Shown in pieces: positions 1-11,164 of a DNA stretch of 64,000 nt. Source of the stretch: Longimicrobium sp. (lineage in GTDB: Bacteria; Gemmatimonadota; Gemmatimonadetes; Longimicrobiales; Longimicrobiaceae); the NCBI GenBank assembly GCA_036377595.1, contig DASUYB010000150.1, positions 1-64,000 of the forward strand, written 5' to 3'. Under the pieces are notes generated by a model. That model searched no databases, was not told where the DNA came from, and was given only the letters and a program-made list of their open reading frames with translations. Numbering within the stretch: position 1 is the stretch's first letter; each line of letters begins with the position of its first letter. The translations under genes and the position numbers were made by a program.

Positions 1-20
1 AATCGGATCGGATATCGGAT

Positions 21-201
21 GTCATTCCGAGTGGCGCCGCCGCTCCGGATCTTCAACCGCGCGGATGCCGGGCGGCGCCCGAGGAATCTGTAGCCTGCGT
101 CCGAGCGACAGGCGACCTGTGGCTCGGAAGCCGGCCACAGAGTCCTCGGGCGCCACGGCTTCGGCATGAAAGACAGGGCGGCGCAGCGCCTTCGGAATGA
201 C
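21..201. repeat. Foldback repeat, GTCATTCCGA type
   Basis: The element starts with GTCATTCCGA and ends with TCGGAATGAC, so its termini are inverted copies. Inside it are AGGAATCT and AGAGTCCTCGG, an imperfect inverted pair. Related elements recur across the window with the same ends and core. It lies downstream of the minus-strand glycosidase gene. No coding capacity is evident. Confidence 0.7.
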
Positions 202-242
202 ATTCCTTCCCGGCAATGCACAGTCGATCCGGAGATTCAGCA

Positions 243-1778
243 TCACACCCGGAGCGGCTCGCGTTCGATGGGCTCGCGGCCGACCGGCTCGAGATCCGGC
301 TCGTAGTCGTCCGGCGGGGGCGGCGGGGGCGGCGCGCCCTGCGCCGCCGCGGCCGCCGCGCCGATCGCCTGGAAGGAGAGCTTCACCGAGCTGTGGTTCT
401 GGAAGTGCACCGTCCCCGGCCGCGCGAACGCGTGCTTCAGCACCCGGTACGCCCAGTTGTCGAGGTCGTTGCGCGCCCGCTCGGTGCCGATGGACACCAC
501 CTCGTCGTAGCCCAGCGTGGTGCGCACCTGCCCGTCGCGCCGATACAGGGTGACCTTCGTTCCCGACGTGCCCGGGTACGTCTGCGGCGCGTCGAGGACG
601 GCGTCGGTGGAGAAGACCAGCGCCTTGCCGCGGTGTCGGCCACCGTGCTCGGTGACGCGCGCCTGGATGCTGTCGCGGTCGTAGCGCGGCAGGTGCGTGG
701 TGCCGCAGTGCGCCTCGCCCACGCTCCCCGCGGGGTAGCCGGTGAGGCCGTGGTAGGAGATGGCGTCGAGCTCCGCGTACCCGGCCAGCTCGCCGCGCGC
801 GGCCCAGGTGTCCACGTCCAGCGCGGCGCCGTCCACCGGCGGCGCGGCGTTGGCGGAGATCAGCGGCCGCCAGTCGTTCCCGTTCCGCGCGCACCAGTCG
901 GTGATCCACCCCGTGGCCAGGTTCAGCCACCGGGCCTGGTACACGCCCGGGTCGGGCGCCGCGGGATGCGCCGTGTCGGCAAGCAGCTGCGGCTCGTTGA
1001 TCAGCTCCACGATCACGTTGCCGTACGGCTTCACCGCGGCCAGCACCTTCTCCACGATCCGCTTCTGCACCGCCATCAGCCCGAGCCGGCCGGTGTTCAG
1101 GAAGTCCTGGCTGCGCAGGCGCGCCTTCATCCTCTCGTCGAGCCCCTGCCCCTCGGTGTTCACGCTCACCAGGTTCGCCTTCCCCCACTCGGGCGCGTCG
1201 ATCTGCGCCGGGTTCCACCACGAGTGCGGCCAGTAGCTGAAGGTGACCGGCTGCGGCGTGTTCCTCATGTCGTGGAAGGAGAAGAGGCAGAGCTGCAGCG
1301 CCACGCCGCGCGCGTCGGCGTCGGCCACGAACGAGCGCAGCCGGTCGAACCAGGGCTGCGACCAGGCGGTGGGGTCGTTGTCGCGGATGGCCGCGGCCAC
1401 GCGCCAGGCGCCGTTCGCCCGCGCGAACGGGTACAGCCCCGTCACGGCGCCGTTGGCGAGGGTAACGCCGTTGGAGAGGAAGACGCGCAGCAGGTTGCAC
1501 CCGTACGCCTTGAGCGCGTCGAGCATGGCCGTGCGGCTGCGCCAGGCACGCGGCAGGAGCTGGGGAGACGTGTGGTCGCGAAAGCACCCATCGGGGTTGG
1601 GATCGGCGCCGGGCTGCGGAAAGGTCACCACGAAGGGCTGCACGCCGTTCTCCAGCAGCTGCCCCCAGTACTCGAGGATGCTTCCGAAGGGGCTGGCCGC
1701 TCCGCCGCACAGCACGATCGACGTGCCGTTGTCGCGGATGGTTCCGGTCGAGCGTTCGCGCGTGAGCAGCATGGCCAT
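243..1778 (-). CDS. Glycoside hydrolase, clan GH-A (TIM-barrel, cellulase-like)
   Basis: A 511-residue protein, probably a carbohydrate hydrolase with a TIM-barrel fold. The motif VIVELINEPQ carries the Asn-Glu pair that holds the acid/base glutamate in clan GH-A enzymes such as GH5. The start at 1778 was chosen because GGAG sits nine bases upstream; longer readings through the leader lack this site. There is no obvious signal peptide. The C-terminus ends in a proline run followed by an acidic/basic tail, probably disordered. The substrate cannot be read from the sequence. It is a single gene facing away from the ATPase operon's promoter, with hairpin repeats between them. Confidence 0.75.
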   Translation of the reverse strand: MAMLLTRERSTGTIRDNGTSIVLCGGAASPFGSILEYWGQLLENGVQPFVVTFPQPGADPNPDGCFRDHTSPQLLPRAWRSRTAMLDALKAYGCNLLRVFLSNGVTLANGAVTGLYPFARANGAWRVAAAIRDNDPTAWSQPWFDRLRSFVADADARGVALQLCLFSFHDMRNTPQPVTFSYWPHSWWNPAQIDAPEWGKANLVSVNTEGQGLDERMKARLRSQDFLNTGRLGLMAVQKRIVEKVLAAVKPYGNVIVELINEPQLLADTAHPAAPDPGVYQARWLNLATGWITDWCARNGNDWRPLISANAAPPVDGAALDVDTWAARGELAGYAELDAISYHGLTGYPAGSVGEAHCGTTHLPRYDRDSIQARVTEHGGRHRGKALVFSTDAVLDAPQTYPGTSGTKVTLYRRDGQVRTTLGYDEVVSIGTERARNDLDNWAYRVLKHAFARPGTVHFQNHSSVKLSFQAIGAAAAAAQGAPPPPPPPDDYEPDLEPVGREPIEREPLRV

Positions 1779-2043
1779 GGTCGTCGCTCCATCTTTGAGG
1801 TGAGATGATGAGGGGACCTGCAAAGGTCCTGCACGCGCCGTCGCAGGCAAGCGCTGCGCCGTACGCGGAGTGATATCGTAAGCCATGAAGTGACAAAGAG
1901 TTGGGTGATGAATGGGAGGACTGGAGGAGTGCGATGACTGGGACGCGCATACCCGGCACTGCGGCGCCCCCGCCGCATCCCGCGCCGTCCCCACCGACGT
2001 CAATGGTCCGCGAGGTACACGGCCGCGCACGGCGGCGAAGATG

Positions 2044-2099
2044 GCCTCACGCGAAGACGCGGAAGACGGAACGGAGTTCTCCGCGTCTTGGCGTGAGGC
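2044..2099. terminator. Long hairpin of the CACGCGGAGACG family
   Basis: GCCTCACGC-GAAGACGCGGA pairs with TCCGCGTCTTGGCGTGAGGC across a short loop. The same type of stem recurs near 23.4 and 31.6 kb, usually after gene ends. Here it lies between two minus-strand genes. Terminator or RNA-end function is inferred from position and structure; there is no clean U-tract. Confidence 0.5.
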
Positions 2100-2187
2100 C
2101 GAACCGGTCCTGCATCAGATGACCAGGGGAGCAGGGGGAGCGATGCGTCGTCCCCCTGCGCTGCGCTTTCAATCCTTTGATTTTTCT

Positions 2188-2246
2188 CATGCAGAGTTAG
2201 CAGTTGAACAGCTGTTTTAAACTGCTGACCCTGCCAACTCTGCGTC
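2188..2246. terminator. Hairpin of the CAGCAGGGTCAGCAG family
   Basis: ATGCAGAGTTAGCAGTT pairs imperfectly with AACTGCTGACCCTGCCAACTCTGCGT. It is a decayed member of the hairpin family seen better at 39.77 and 41.45 kb. It lies about 60 bases past the stop of the TPR ATPase gene, so it probably ends that operon's transcript. Confidence 0.5.
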
Positions 2247-2308
2247 ACGGCCCTTTTATTTGACGCGGCCCCAGTGCGGTGGAGTGTACATCTTTGTCAG
2301 CCATGATT

Positions 2309-5300
2309 CTAAACTTGGTTAATTGCGCCTCGTATTGCCGAGCGACGGCGATTTTCGATACGTTTCACCACGTCACGCGCAATCTCCGCGACTTCTGTAG
2401 CCACATCAACGTGATCACCGATCAGATAATGGATTGCAACAACGAGCGGCTCAAACGTTTCGGCCTGACCAGTTGACTGAATAATTTCGAGAACCTCAGC
2501 TTGGTGGCCGACTGCCACAGCATCGATCAAAAAGTCGATACTCTCATCCAAAGAGTCGCTCAAAAAACGTTCGTCTCTCAAGAATACTGTTGCCTGTTGA
2601 AGCGCATCTCCCCACTTGCCCTGTCTTCCTAAGATACTCGCATACGTATGACAAAACGACCCATTGGTATCCAATTCCTCCACAGCATGTCGTGCCCATG
2701 TTTCGGCTTCTGAAAGGTCGTCATCATAGCCAAGCACAAATACTGCCCATGCTAGGTCATTAAGCAGATCAGGGGACACCCCGTCTTGTCCAGCAAACTG
2801 TCGCGCCGCATGCATGGCATCGTCGTGACGACCTGTTTCGAACAGAAGTTCAACCAACGCATTTTTCGCGTTCGAGTCCGGCAAGTCCAGCGCAATAGCC
2901 TCCCTAAAGTCTTCTTCGGCATTCTCCATCCTATGGAATTGGCGGTGCAGCAAGCCGCGCGCGAGCAGTATTGCTGAGGATCTCGGGTACCGCGAAAGCG
3001 CCTTGTCAAACGAATCGAAAGCCTCTTGTGCTCTCCCGAGATGTGCGAACGTGGTTCCCATTCTGATCCAAGCATCAGCATCATCTGCATTCAATTCTGA
3101 CGCACGAATATAGGATTCCACTGCATCCTCTTTGCGTCCGAGGCCTAGGAGCGCATCGCCTCTCAGGCGCCATATGGTTGAACTGTTCGGATTTATGGCA
3201 AGCGCACGCTCATACGAAGATAATGCATCACCATTGCGCCCCAAGTCGCTGAGGGCGTCTCCCATGCCGCGCCAAACAACTGAATCTGCTCGGTCAAGAG
3301 CCAAGCAACGCTCGAATGATCCCAGTGCCTCCTCTGCACGCCCGAGTAGGATTAGCGTAAACCCTCGGACAACCCATCCCCCAGCATCGTTCGGATTAAG
3401 ATTCAGCCCACGGTCATAAGACTCGAGCGCAGCCGCTTCACGTCCGAGTTCGCTGAGCAGAACTCCCCTAATGAACCATCCAGCAGCTTCCTGAGAATTC
3501 AATTGCAGAGCGCGGTCGTAGGCCTCGAGTGCTTCTTTGTCACGCTCCAAGCTACGTAGCGTATTCCCCTTCATGAACCAGCCATAAGAATTCTCTGGCT
3601 CAAGGGCAAGTGCCCGATCATACGACTCTAGCGCCATATGATGACGATCCATATGATCAAGCGTATAACCTCGAGCCAGCCATGCTTCTGGATCGTTGGA
3701 GTTCAGAATCAGCGCATGCTCAAAGGATTCTAGCGCTTCTTCGAAAGAGCTTAAACTATTCAGCGCTTTACCCCTGTTAACCCAGGCATCGACCATGTCC
3801 GAATGTAGAGATAGTGAATGGTCGTACGCCTCGACTGCTTCCACGTAGCGTCCTAGGTTAGCAAGGGCGCCACCTTTGTTGAACCATGTATCCGCATCCT
3901 CCGAGTCTAGAGCAATCGCATGTTCAAACGAATCGACAGCCTCTTCATAACGAGCTAAATCTGCCAATATAATACCCCGATTGCTCCAAGCTTGAGTCGC
4001 GTTTGCATCCAGCACCAACGCTCGATCAAATGATTCGAGCGCTTCTGCATTACGATCAAGGAAACTCAGCGAAACACCTCTGTTGACCCAAGCGCTACAC
4101 ATCTGTGGACTGAGAAGCAGTGCACGCTCAAAGGAATTTAGTGCCTCCTCAAAGCGGCCCAGTAGACCGAGTACTGTTCCTCGATCATGCCACACCTCGG
4201 CATCGTCTGGATTGAGAGCAAGCGCATCATCATACGCCTTCAGAGCTAGCTCGCTGCCGGTGCCGCTATGGTTGCTGGACGGCGCAGCTTCCACTTCGAG
4301 ATTCAGGAGCTTCAGCAGTGATGCAGGCACGTCGGGCATTGTCTTGAATGCATACCGAGTTACCTCAACGATCTTTTGAGTTACCTGTACCTTTCCAACC
4401 ATTTGCACGATCGCTTCATAAGCAGCAAAGTGTTCCCGCCGCTGGCCTGCCGTGAGCCGACGCGCCTCCTCAACAAGTGACCTTGTGGTCTGCACCAGTT
4501 CTTCACCTCGGTACAAGCTCACCATAAACCGCACGACGGCGTGCACTCGGCTAGCGCTCGGCCCTCTGCGACGCATCAGGTGGTAAACGTTGTACATCCG
4601 CTCTGCAACTTGATAAAATTGGGTTCGACCGCGTTTGTATGGTGCAGTCACAGCCCCCCGTTCGGTCAGACGCTTCAGAAGGGCACTGGCGATGTTGACA
4701 TCCACTCGCGCCGCTCCGGCAACCGTCCGCGCTGTCGACGGATCCCAGAGGTCTGCTAAAACGACGAACACCTTTCGTTCTTGGGGGGGGAGGTTGTCGA
4801 GGTGGTGCTTGAAATATTCCGTGTGCGCGTCCACCAGATGGGTTAGGTCGTCCATCAGAGAACGGAACGACGTCTTCGCAGCAAATTCCGAGAGGATACG
4901 GATGAGACGGGGGTTGCCCCCGGTGAGAATCTGTAGCGGACGAATGCGGTTGATATGAGCTTTCTGTCCTGTGTTGGAGGCCCACAAAGCCTGCGTCTCT
5001 TCCTGTTCGAGCGGTTGGAGCTCGATAATCCGGAACAGTTCATACAGTGCTTGGTTGTAGTCATCAATCGCGTCAAAACGGCTTGTGGCGGTTCCTAATA
5101 GCATCAGGCGCGGCTCATTCATCAGCGCCTGCCGCAAAGCCCATGCATCGTTCTCGCTGATCTGAGCCCCAATCAGCATGTTCAGGTTTTCCACTATCAG
5201 CAGCAGGCGTTTCCCTTGCTCGTCTGCGAAGTCCATCAGTTGCGCGATGGCTCGCGCCCGCAGCCGCACTTCATCACCTTCCTGAAGCAATTCCTCGTAA

Positions 5301-5647
5301 GCCTGCTTCCAGCGTGGCTCGCCGGTCTGCTCACCAAGGTGGAAGAGTGCTTCCAACCAGAACTCCCCTGGCGTGCTGACCTGGTAAGTCTCCTCGCCAA
5401 ACACTACAGGATACCACGCCGCACTCAGGATCGGGTCGATGCGCGTCTCCGCGGCAGACCTGAGCACGAGTGTCGTCTTGCCGATCCCCCTTGGACCGAT
5501 GACGAGTACGTGCTGATTCGAAACGCCGGTGTTCTCCCGGAGCACCTCCAAAATCCGGTCGAGATCCGAATTCCGAGCTACGAACGTCCGGATGAGTGTC
5601 TCGTCGTCGAGAAACGCCGGGTTGTACTTCATCGAGTTCGGAAGCAT
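2309..5647 (-). CDS. STAND-like P-loop ATPase with C-terminal TPR array
   Basis: A 1,112-residue protein. The N-terminal P-loop domain has Walker A GPRGIGKTTL (about 51-60) and a Walker B-like strand RLLLIVENLN (about 147-156). A winged-helix-like stretch follows at about 290-350. From about 466 to 950 there are roughly fourteen 34-residue TPR units with the usual W-x-x-x-G and A-x-x-x-Y/F-x-x-A-L pattern. This NTPase plus superhelical sensor layout is typical of STAND proteins. The gene starts three bases after the stop of the upstream ATPase gene, with AGGAG inside that gene's end, so the two are co-translated. Its base composition is visibly lower in GC than neighbouring genes, suggesting acquisition. 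The substrate or trigger is unknown; a defence or signalling role is inference. Confidence 0.75.
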   Translation of the reverse strand: MLPNSMKYNPAFLDDETLIRTFVARNSDLDRILEVLRENTGVSNQHVLVIGPRGIGKTTLVLRSAAETRIDPILSAAWYPVVFGEETYQVSTPGEFWLEALFHLGEQTGEPRWKQAYEELLQEGDEVRLRARAIAQLMDFADEQGKRLLLIVENLNMLIGAQISENDAWALRQALMNEPRLMLLGTATSRFDAIDDYNQALYELFRIIELQPLEQEETQALWASNTGQKAHINRIRPLQILTGGNPRLIRILSEFAAKTSFRSLMDDLTHLVDAHTEYFKHHLDNLPPQERKVFVVLADLWDPSTARTVAGAARVDVNIASALLKRLTERGAVTAPYKRGRTQFYQVAERMYNVYHLMRRRGPSASRVHAVVRFMVSLYRGEELVQTTRSLVEEARRLTAGQRREHFAAYEAIVQMVGKVQVTQKIVEVTRYAFKTMPDVPASLLKLLNLEVEAAPSSNHSGTGSELALKAYDDALALNPDDAEVWHDRGTVLGLLGRFEEALNSFERALLLSPQMCSAWVNRGVSLSFLDRNAEALESFDRALVLDANATQAWSNRGIILADLARYEEAVDSFEHAIALDSEDADTWFNKGGALANLGRYVEAVEAYDHSLSLHSDMVDAWVNRGKALNSLSSFEEALESFEHALILNSNDPEAWLARGYTLDHMDRHHMALESYDRALALEPENSYGWFMKGNTLRSLERDKEALEAYDRALQLNSQEAAGWFIRGVLLSELGREAAALESYDRGLNLNPNDAGGWVVRGFTLILLGRAEEALGSFERCLALDRADSVVWRGMGDALSDLGRNGDALSSYERALAINPNSSTIWRLRGDALLGLGRKEDAVESYIRASELNADDADAWIRMGTTFAHLGRAQEAFDSFDKALSRYPRSSAILLARGLLHRQFHRMENAEEDFREAIALDLPDSNAKNALVELLFETGRHDDAMHAARQFAGQDGVSPDLLNDLAWAVFVLGYDDDLSEAETWARHAVEELDTNGSFCHTYASILGRQGKWGDALQQATVFLRDERFLSDSLDESIDFLIDAVAVGHQAEVLEIIQSTGQAETFEPLVVAIHYLIGDHVDVATEVAEIARDVVKRIENRRRSAIRGAINQV

Positions 5648-5650
5648 GGC

Positions 5651-6913
5651 TCAGGCTCCTCTCTCCAGGGCCGGCGTGAACCCGAACGCGCCGAACCGGC
5701 GGCACCACCAGTCCCGCAACAGACGGGAGACGAAGGTGAACTCGCCGGGTCCGTCCTGCAGGTATCCATCGTGGGTGAGGATCTCCAGCACCTCACGCGT
5801 CTGGTCCATTCCCTCGCGCCCGTCCAGCCCGAACTCCTGCCGGAGAACCGCGATCGCGTCCGGCGTGAGACGGCCCACCACCGCAGTCTCGGTGATCAGG
5901 TCCAGCACGAACGGAAGGATGGCCGTGCCCACCATCAGCTTCAGCCGTTCCTCGAAGGTGCTCAGCTCGGCATGCCCGCGGGTGCTCAGCATCCGCTCCT
6001 CGTAAACACGATCCACAACTTCCGTCGAACAGGTCAGATTGCCGCGTCTGGTGCACATCTCGTGGATGTGCCCGAAGAACATCTGCACGTGGTGGGGAAT
6101 GCAGGAGCCGAGACGCTCCACCACGCGCTCGGATGCGCCGGGGAGGAACTCGACCCTGTAGTTCGCCGCGAGCGCGTTTAGGCATCCGATCGCGGTCGCC
6201 GGCTCCCAGGGCTCCAGTGGAAATGCGCGGAAGTTGTTGATGGTCGCGCTCAAGCCCGCTTGGCGAAGAATCGGCTCGAATCCGATGGAGCCGGTGACGA
6301 CAAAGCGGATCTTGCCGTTGTGACAGATGCTCTGCGCGCGGAGCCACGACATGAAGGCTTCCGTCGCCGCCGCGCGCTCGGGCGTGATCTCGAGCGCATT
6401 GACGTCGGTGCCCTTCAGGATTCGGTTTACGAGGATTGGGACTTCGTCCATGAACAGGACCACCGGTCGGTCGGAGGCAGCCAGCCCTGCCAGCAGCTGC
6501 GCTCCCTTCGCCTCCCAGTTCCCGTGGACGAGGCCTTCCCGGATCTTCAGCTGCAACTCGCTGATCTGGAGCGTGTCGATCGCTTCGGCGGCGGCGCCGA
6601 GCACGTTGCCGAACACCTCCCGCGTCTTCGTCCACAGGGATTTGTGCGGATGTGTGGCTGCGCTGAGCGCGGCGATGAAGTCGGGAGCGGAACTCGCATC
6701 CTGGAGATCGAGGTGCAGGCATGTGTAGCGGTCGCCGATCCGTCGCGACACCTCGCGCATGAGGCTGGTCTTGCCGATCCGGCGTTGCGCCACCAGGTAC
6801 ATGCTGGCGCCCTCGTCCAGATACTGCGTGAAGAGCGCAATCTCCGCGTCGCGATTCCAGAACCGGTCCGCGCCCGCCACCCAGTTGCCGTGTGCCTGCT
6901 TGAGAGTCGCCAT
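5651..6913 (-). CDS. AAA/STAND family ATPase (archaeal-type ATPase fold)
   Basis: A 420-residue ATP-binding protein. Walker A is AQRRIGKTS near residue 42-50 and Walker B is PVVLFMDE near 150-157. The C-terminal third ends in a winged-helix-like segment with FVSRLLRDWWCRRF, a pattern common in this ATPase family. ATG 6913 is preferred over the GTG three bases earlier because AGGAGG precedes it closely. It is the first gene of a two-gene operon with the TPR ATPase. A nested dyad lies about 20 bases upstream. No nuclease, protease or membrane domain is visible, so the effector, if any, is unclear. Confidence 0.75.
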   Translation of the reverse strand: MATLKQAHGNWVAGADRFWNRDAEIALFTQYLDEGASMYLVAQRRIGKTSLMREVSRRIGDRYTCLHLDLQDASSAPDFIAALSAATHPHKSLWTKTREVFGNVLGAAAEAIDTLQISELQLKIREGLVHGNWEAKGAQLLAGLAASDRPVVLFMDEVPILVNRILKGTDVNALEITPERAAATEAFMSWLRAQSICHNGKIRFVVTGSIGFEPILRQAGLSATINNFRAFPLEPWEPATAIGCLNALAANYRVEFLPGASERVVERLGSCIPHHVQMFFGHIHEMCTRRGNLTCSTEVVDRVYEERMLSTRGHAELSTFEERLKLMVGTAILPFVLDLITETAVVGRLTPDAIAVLRQEFGLDGREGMDQTREVLEILTHDGYLQDGPGEFTFVSRLLRDWWCRRFGAFGFTPALERGA

Positions 6914-6932
6914 CACTCCTCCTCACTGATTG

Positions 6933-6963
6933 CCAACAAATCTGTTGACAACAATTTTGTTGG
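6933..6963. promoter_or_regulatory. Nested 31-bp dyad, probable operator of the ATPase operon
   Basis: CCAACAAA and TTTGTTGG flank an inner TGTTGACAACA, and both dyads share one centre at 6948, giving 13 matched pairs out of 15. It contains a TTGACA hexamer reading rightward. It sits 20-50 bases upstream of the ATPase start, where a repressor would block transcription. The regulator is not identifiable here. Confidence 0.6.
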
Positions 6964-7001
6964 TGATCTCCCGGACTGTCAAGGTTGGGCAGATGTGAAG
7001 A

Positions 7002-7038
7002 GAGGCCCCGCCGCGAGATCGACTCGCGGCGGGGCCTC
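7002..7038 (-). terminator. Perfect 16-bp stem terminator
   Basis: GAGGCCCCGCCGCGAG pairs perfectly with CTCGCGGCGGGGCCTC around a five-base loop. It follows the stop of the SusD relic on the minus strand by 27 bases, so it is probably the original terminator of that lost gene. Confidence 0.65.
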
Positions 7039-7065
7039 CTTCATCCCCTCGGTCACCACCCGGCG

Positions 7066-7175
7066 CTAGTAGCCGGGGTTCTGGGTGAGGTTGGGGTTCA
7101 CGTCGATGGCCGCCTGCGGGATCGGGTAGAACAGGAAGTGGTCGTCGAGCGTCAGCGTGACCTTGGGCACGCTGC
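7066..7175 (-). pseudogene. SusD/RagB family C-terminal relic
   Basis: The last residues before the stop read FLFYPIPQAAIDVNPNLTQ then NPGY. This is the characteristic end of SusD/RagB nutrient-uptake lipoproteins (PIP-x-x-E/A-ID-x-NPNLTQNPGY). About 35 codons remain; further upstream the frame stops resembling SusD and runs into pectinesterase-like sequence on the other strand. SusD proteins work with TonB-dependent SusC porins in glycan uptake. No SusC is present. I read this as the stub left by a deletion. Confidence 0.7.
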
Positions 7176-7197
7176 TGTCGCGGGATGCAGTTGCTGC

Positions 7198-7425
7198 AGC
7201 CGCTGGATGGACGACCACGTCGGCGAGGTCGCGTGGGACTCGATGTCGAGCGTGGACGGCGCGGGAACGCGCTGATGGTACCGCCCCGGGAGCGCGCGCT
7301 TCTTCGAGCACGGCACCACCGGCCCTGGCGCGCTCACCAGCCCCAACCGCCGCCTCCTCAGCAACGGCGACGCGCAGGCGTACACCGTCGAGCGGGTGCT
7401 GGAGGGGTGGCGGCCGGGGTCATGA
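7198..7425 (+). pseudogene. Pectinesterase C-terminal relic, frameshifted
   Basis: In one frame WMDDHVGEVAWDSM resembles the M-x-D-H-I-x-P-x-G-W block of pectinesterases. After a shift near 7265-7279, a second frame reads RFFEHGTTGPGA and later AYTVERVLEGW before TGA at 7423. Those match the E-Y-x-x-x-G-P-G-A and Y-T-V-x-x-V-L-x-G-W blocks at the end of the family. The catalytic part is missing. Together with the abutting SusD stub it marks a lost pectin-utilisation locus. Confidence 0.65.
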
Positions 7426-7528
7426 GCCGGCTCCGCGAGAAAGCGCAGGGGCAGCGGAGCGAAGTGCTCCGCTACCCCTGCTTGTTCCGGCCCCCAGTGT
7501 CCCGGCTGTCCTGGAGGATGATCGCGGG

Positions 7529-7660
7529 CTACAGGTCGGCGCCAGGGTTGTCGGTGGGCAACGGAGGATCCATCGGCAGAGCGCCGCCCGCGATGGGAAG
7601 CGGCACCGACTGGGAGCTGTTGCCGCCCGAAACGATGATCGGGGGATCGGACTGTGCCAT
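7529..7660 (-). CDS. Small hypothetical peptide (43 aa)
   Basis: ATG at 7660 has GGAG seven bases upstream. The 43-residue product begins MAQSDPPIIVSGGNSSQS and is rich in proline, glycine and serine with no cysteine and no hydrophobic segment. I do not recognise the family. It sits beside a lanthipeptide precursor and a deletion scar. It could be a small secreted or RiPP-like peptide, but nothing in the sequence proves it. Confidence 0.4.
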   Translation of the reverse strand: MAQSDPPIIVSGGNSSQSVPLPIAGGALPMDPPLPTDNPGADL

Positions 7661-8049
7661 AACGGGCCTCCTTGAAGAGCGGGTAGCTGCGCGCTGAAGC
7701 GAGACATCCAGCGCATGAGGGAGAAACGGTTCGTTACGGCTAAGCTTATTCCGCCTCACTTCAGGTCACAAGCTCTTTCTGCAGCGCAGTCCCCGGGGGA
7801 TGGAAGCCGCGATCGCAACCGGTTGTTGGCGAATGAATTCGCAGCAACAACCACACGAAGTCCGCCTTCGCGGACTACAGGCGACGGTGCGGACGTGGGA
7901 TCGGCGCGCGCGACAGGTTTCTCTGGACGGTGAAGATTCGGTTCCAGCGTCAGGTGTTCCGGCGGCACGAGACTAGCGGGCGGGCGGGCCGGTTCGCGTC
8001 CACGCAGTTCGTGGACGATGTGGAATCCACTCGCCCGGAGGTTGTTGCA
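7661..8049. other. Intergenic spacer without a supported gene
   Basis: No convincing coding frame is seen. It holds one small perfect hairpin, AGTCCGC-CTTC-GCGGACT, near 7860-7877. It separates the divergent small peptide gene and the lanthipeptide precursor gene, so it should contain both promoters, but no clear -35/-10 pair stands out. Confidence 0.4.
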
Positions 8050-8247
8050 GTGAGAAAGATCCGCCTGATGCTGGACGAGCTTCGCGTCGAATCCTTCGCG
8101 ACGGATGCCGCCGGGCACGCGCGCGGCACCGTGCACGCGCACGACGATGCCAGCGGCCCGTCGTGCCCCTACGCCTGCACGCTCGACGAGCCGACGTGCA
8201 ACGGCCCGGCGTGCGTCACCATCCCCGTGCTCACCTGCCTCTGCTGA
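8050..8247 (+). CDS. Pinensin-like lanthipeptide precursor (65 aa)
   Basis: GTG start with GGAGG eight bases upstream. The leader begins VRKIRLMLDELRVESFAT and includes RGTVHA near residue 25-30, almost the same as the leader of the peptide at 35.6-35.9 kb. The C-terminal core (about 34-65) has six cysteines and several Ser/Thr: blocks such as CPYAC, CNGPAC and TCLC. In pinensin-type lanthipeptides, Ser/Thr are dehydrated by split LanB-type enzymes and coupled to Cys. No LanB or LanC homologue, protease or exporter is in this window, so maturation would have to be in trans. A hairpin follows the stop. Family assignment rests on the leader and core pattern. Confidence 0.7.
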   Translation: MRKIRLMLDELRVESFATDAAGHARGTVHAHDDASGPSCPYACTLDEPTCNGPACVTIPVLTCLC

Positions 8248-8268
8248 GAGCGGCTGCGTGGACGGTAT

Positions 8269-8313
8269 CAGAGGCCACGGAAGGACTGTAGATTCGGTCC
8301 TCCGTGGCCTCTG
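8269..8313 (+). terminator. Hairpin after lanthipeptide gene
   Basis: CAGAGGCCACGGAAGGAC pairs, with one bulge, with GTCCTCCGTGGCCTCTG. It starts about 20 bases past the lanthipeptide stop and lies before the ppc start. It resembles the other long CACGG-type hairpins of the window. Confidence 0.55.
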
Positions 8314-8359
8314 TGCCCTCTGTGAGAGACTTCTGTTTGTAGAATTGTCGGGAGGATGA

Positions 8360-11158
<2,799 letters not shown>

Positions 11159-11164
11159 TGGGGA

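Noticed and set aside
22-1959. A 645-codon minus-strand frame overlapping the glycosidase
   Set aside because: It crosses a foldback repeat and reads as low-complexity Arg/Gly/Ala sequence.
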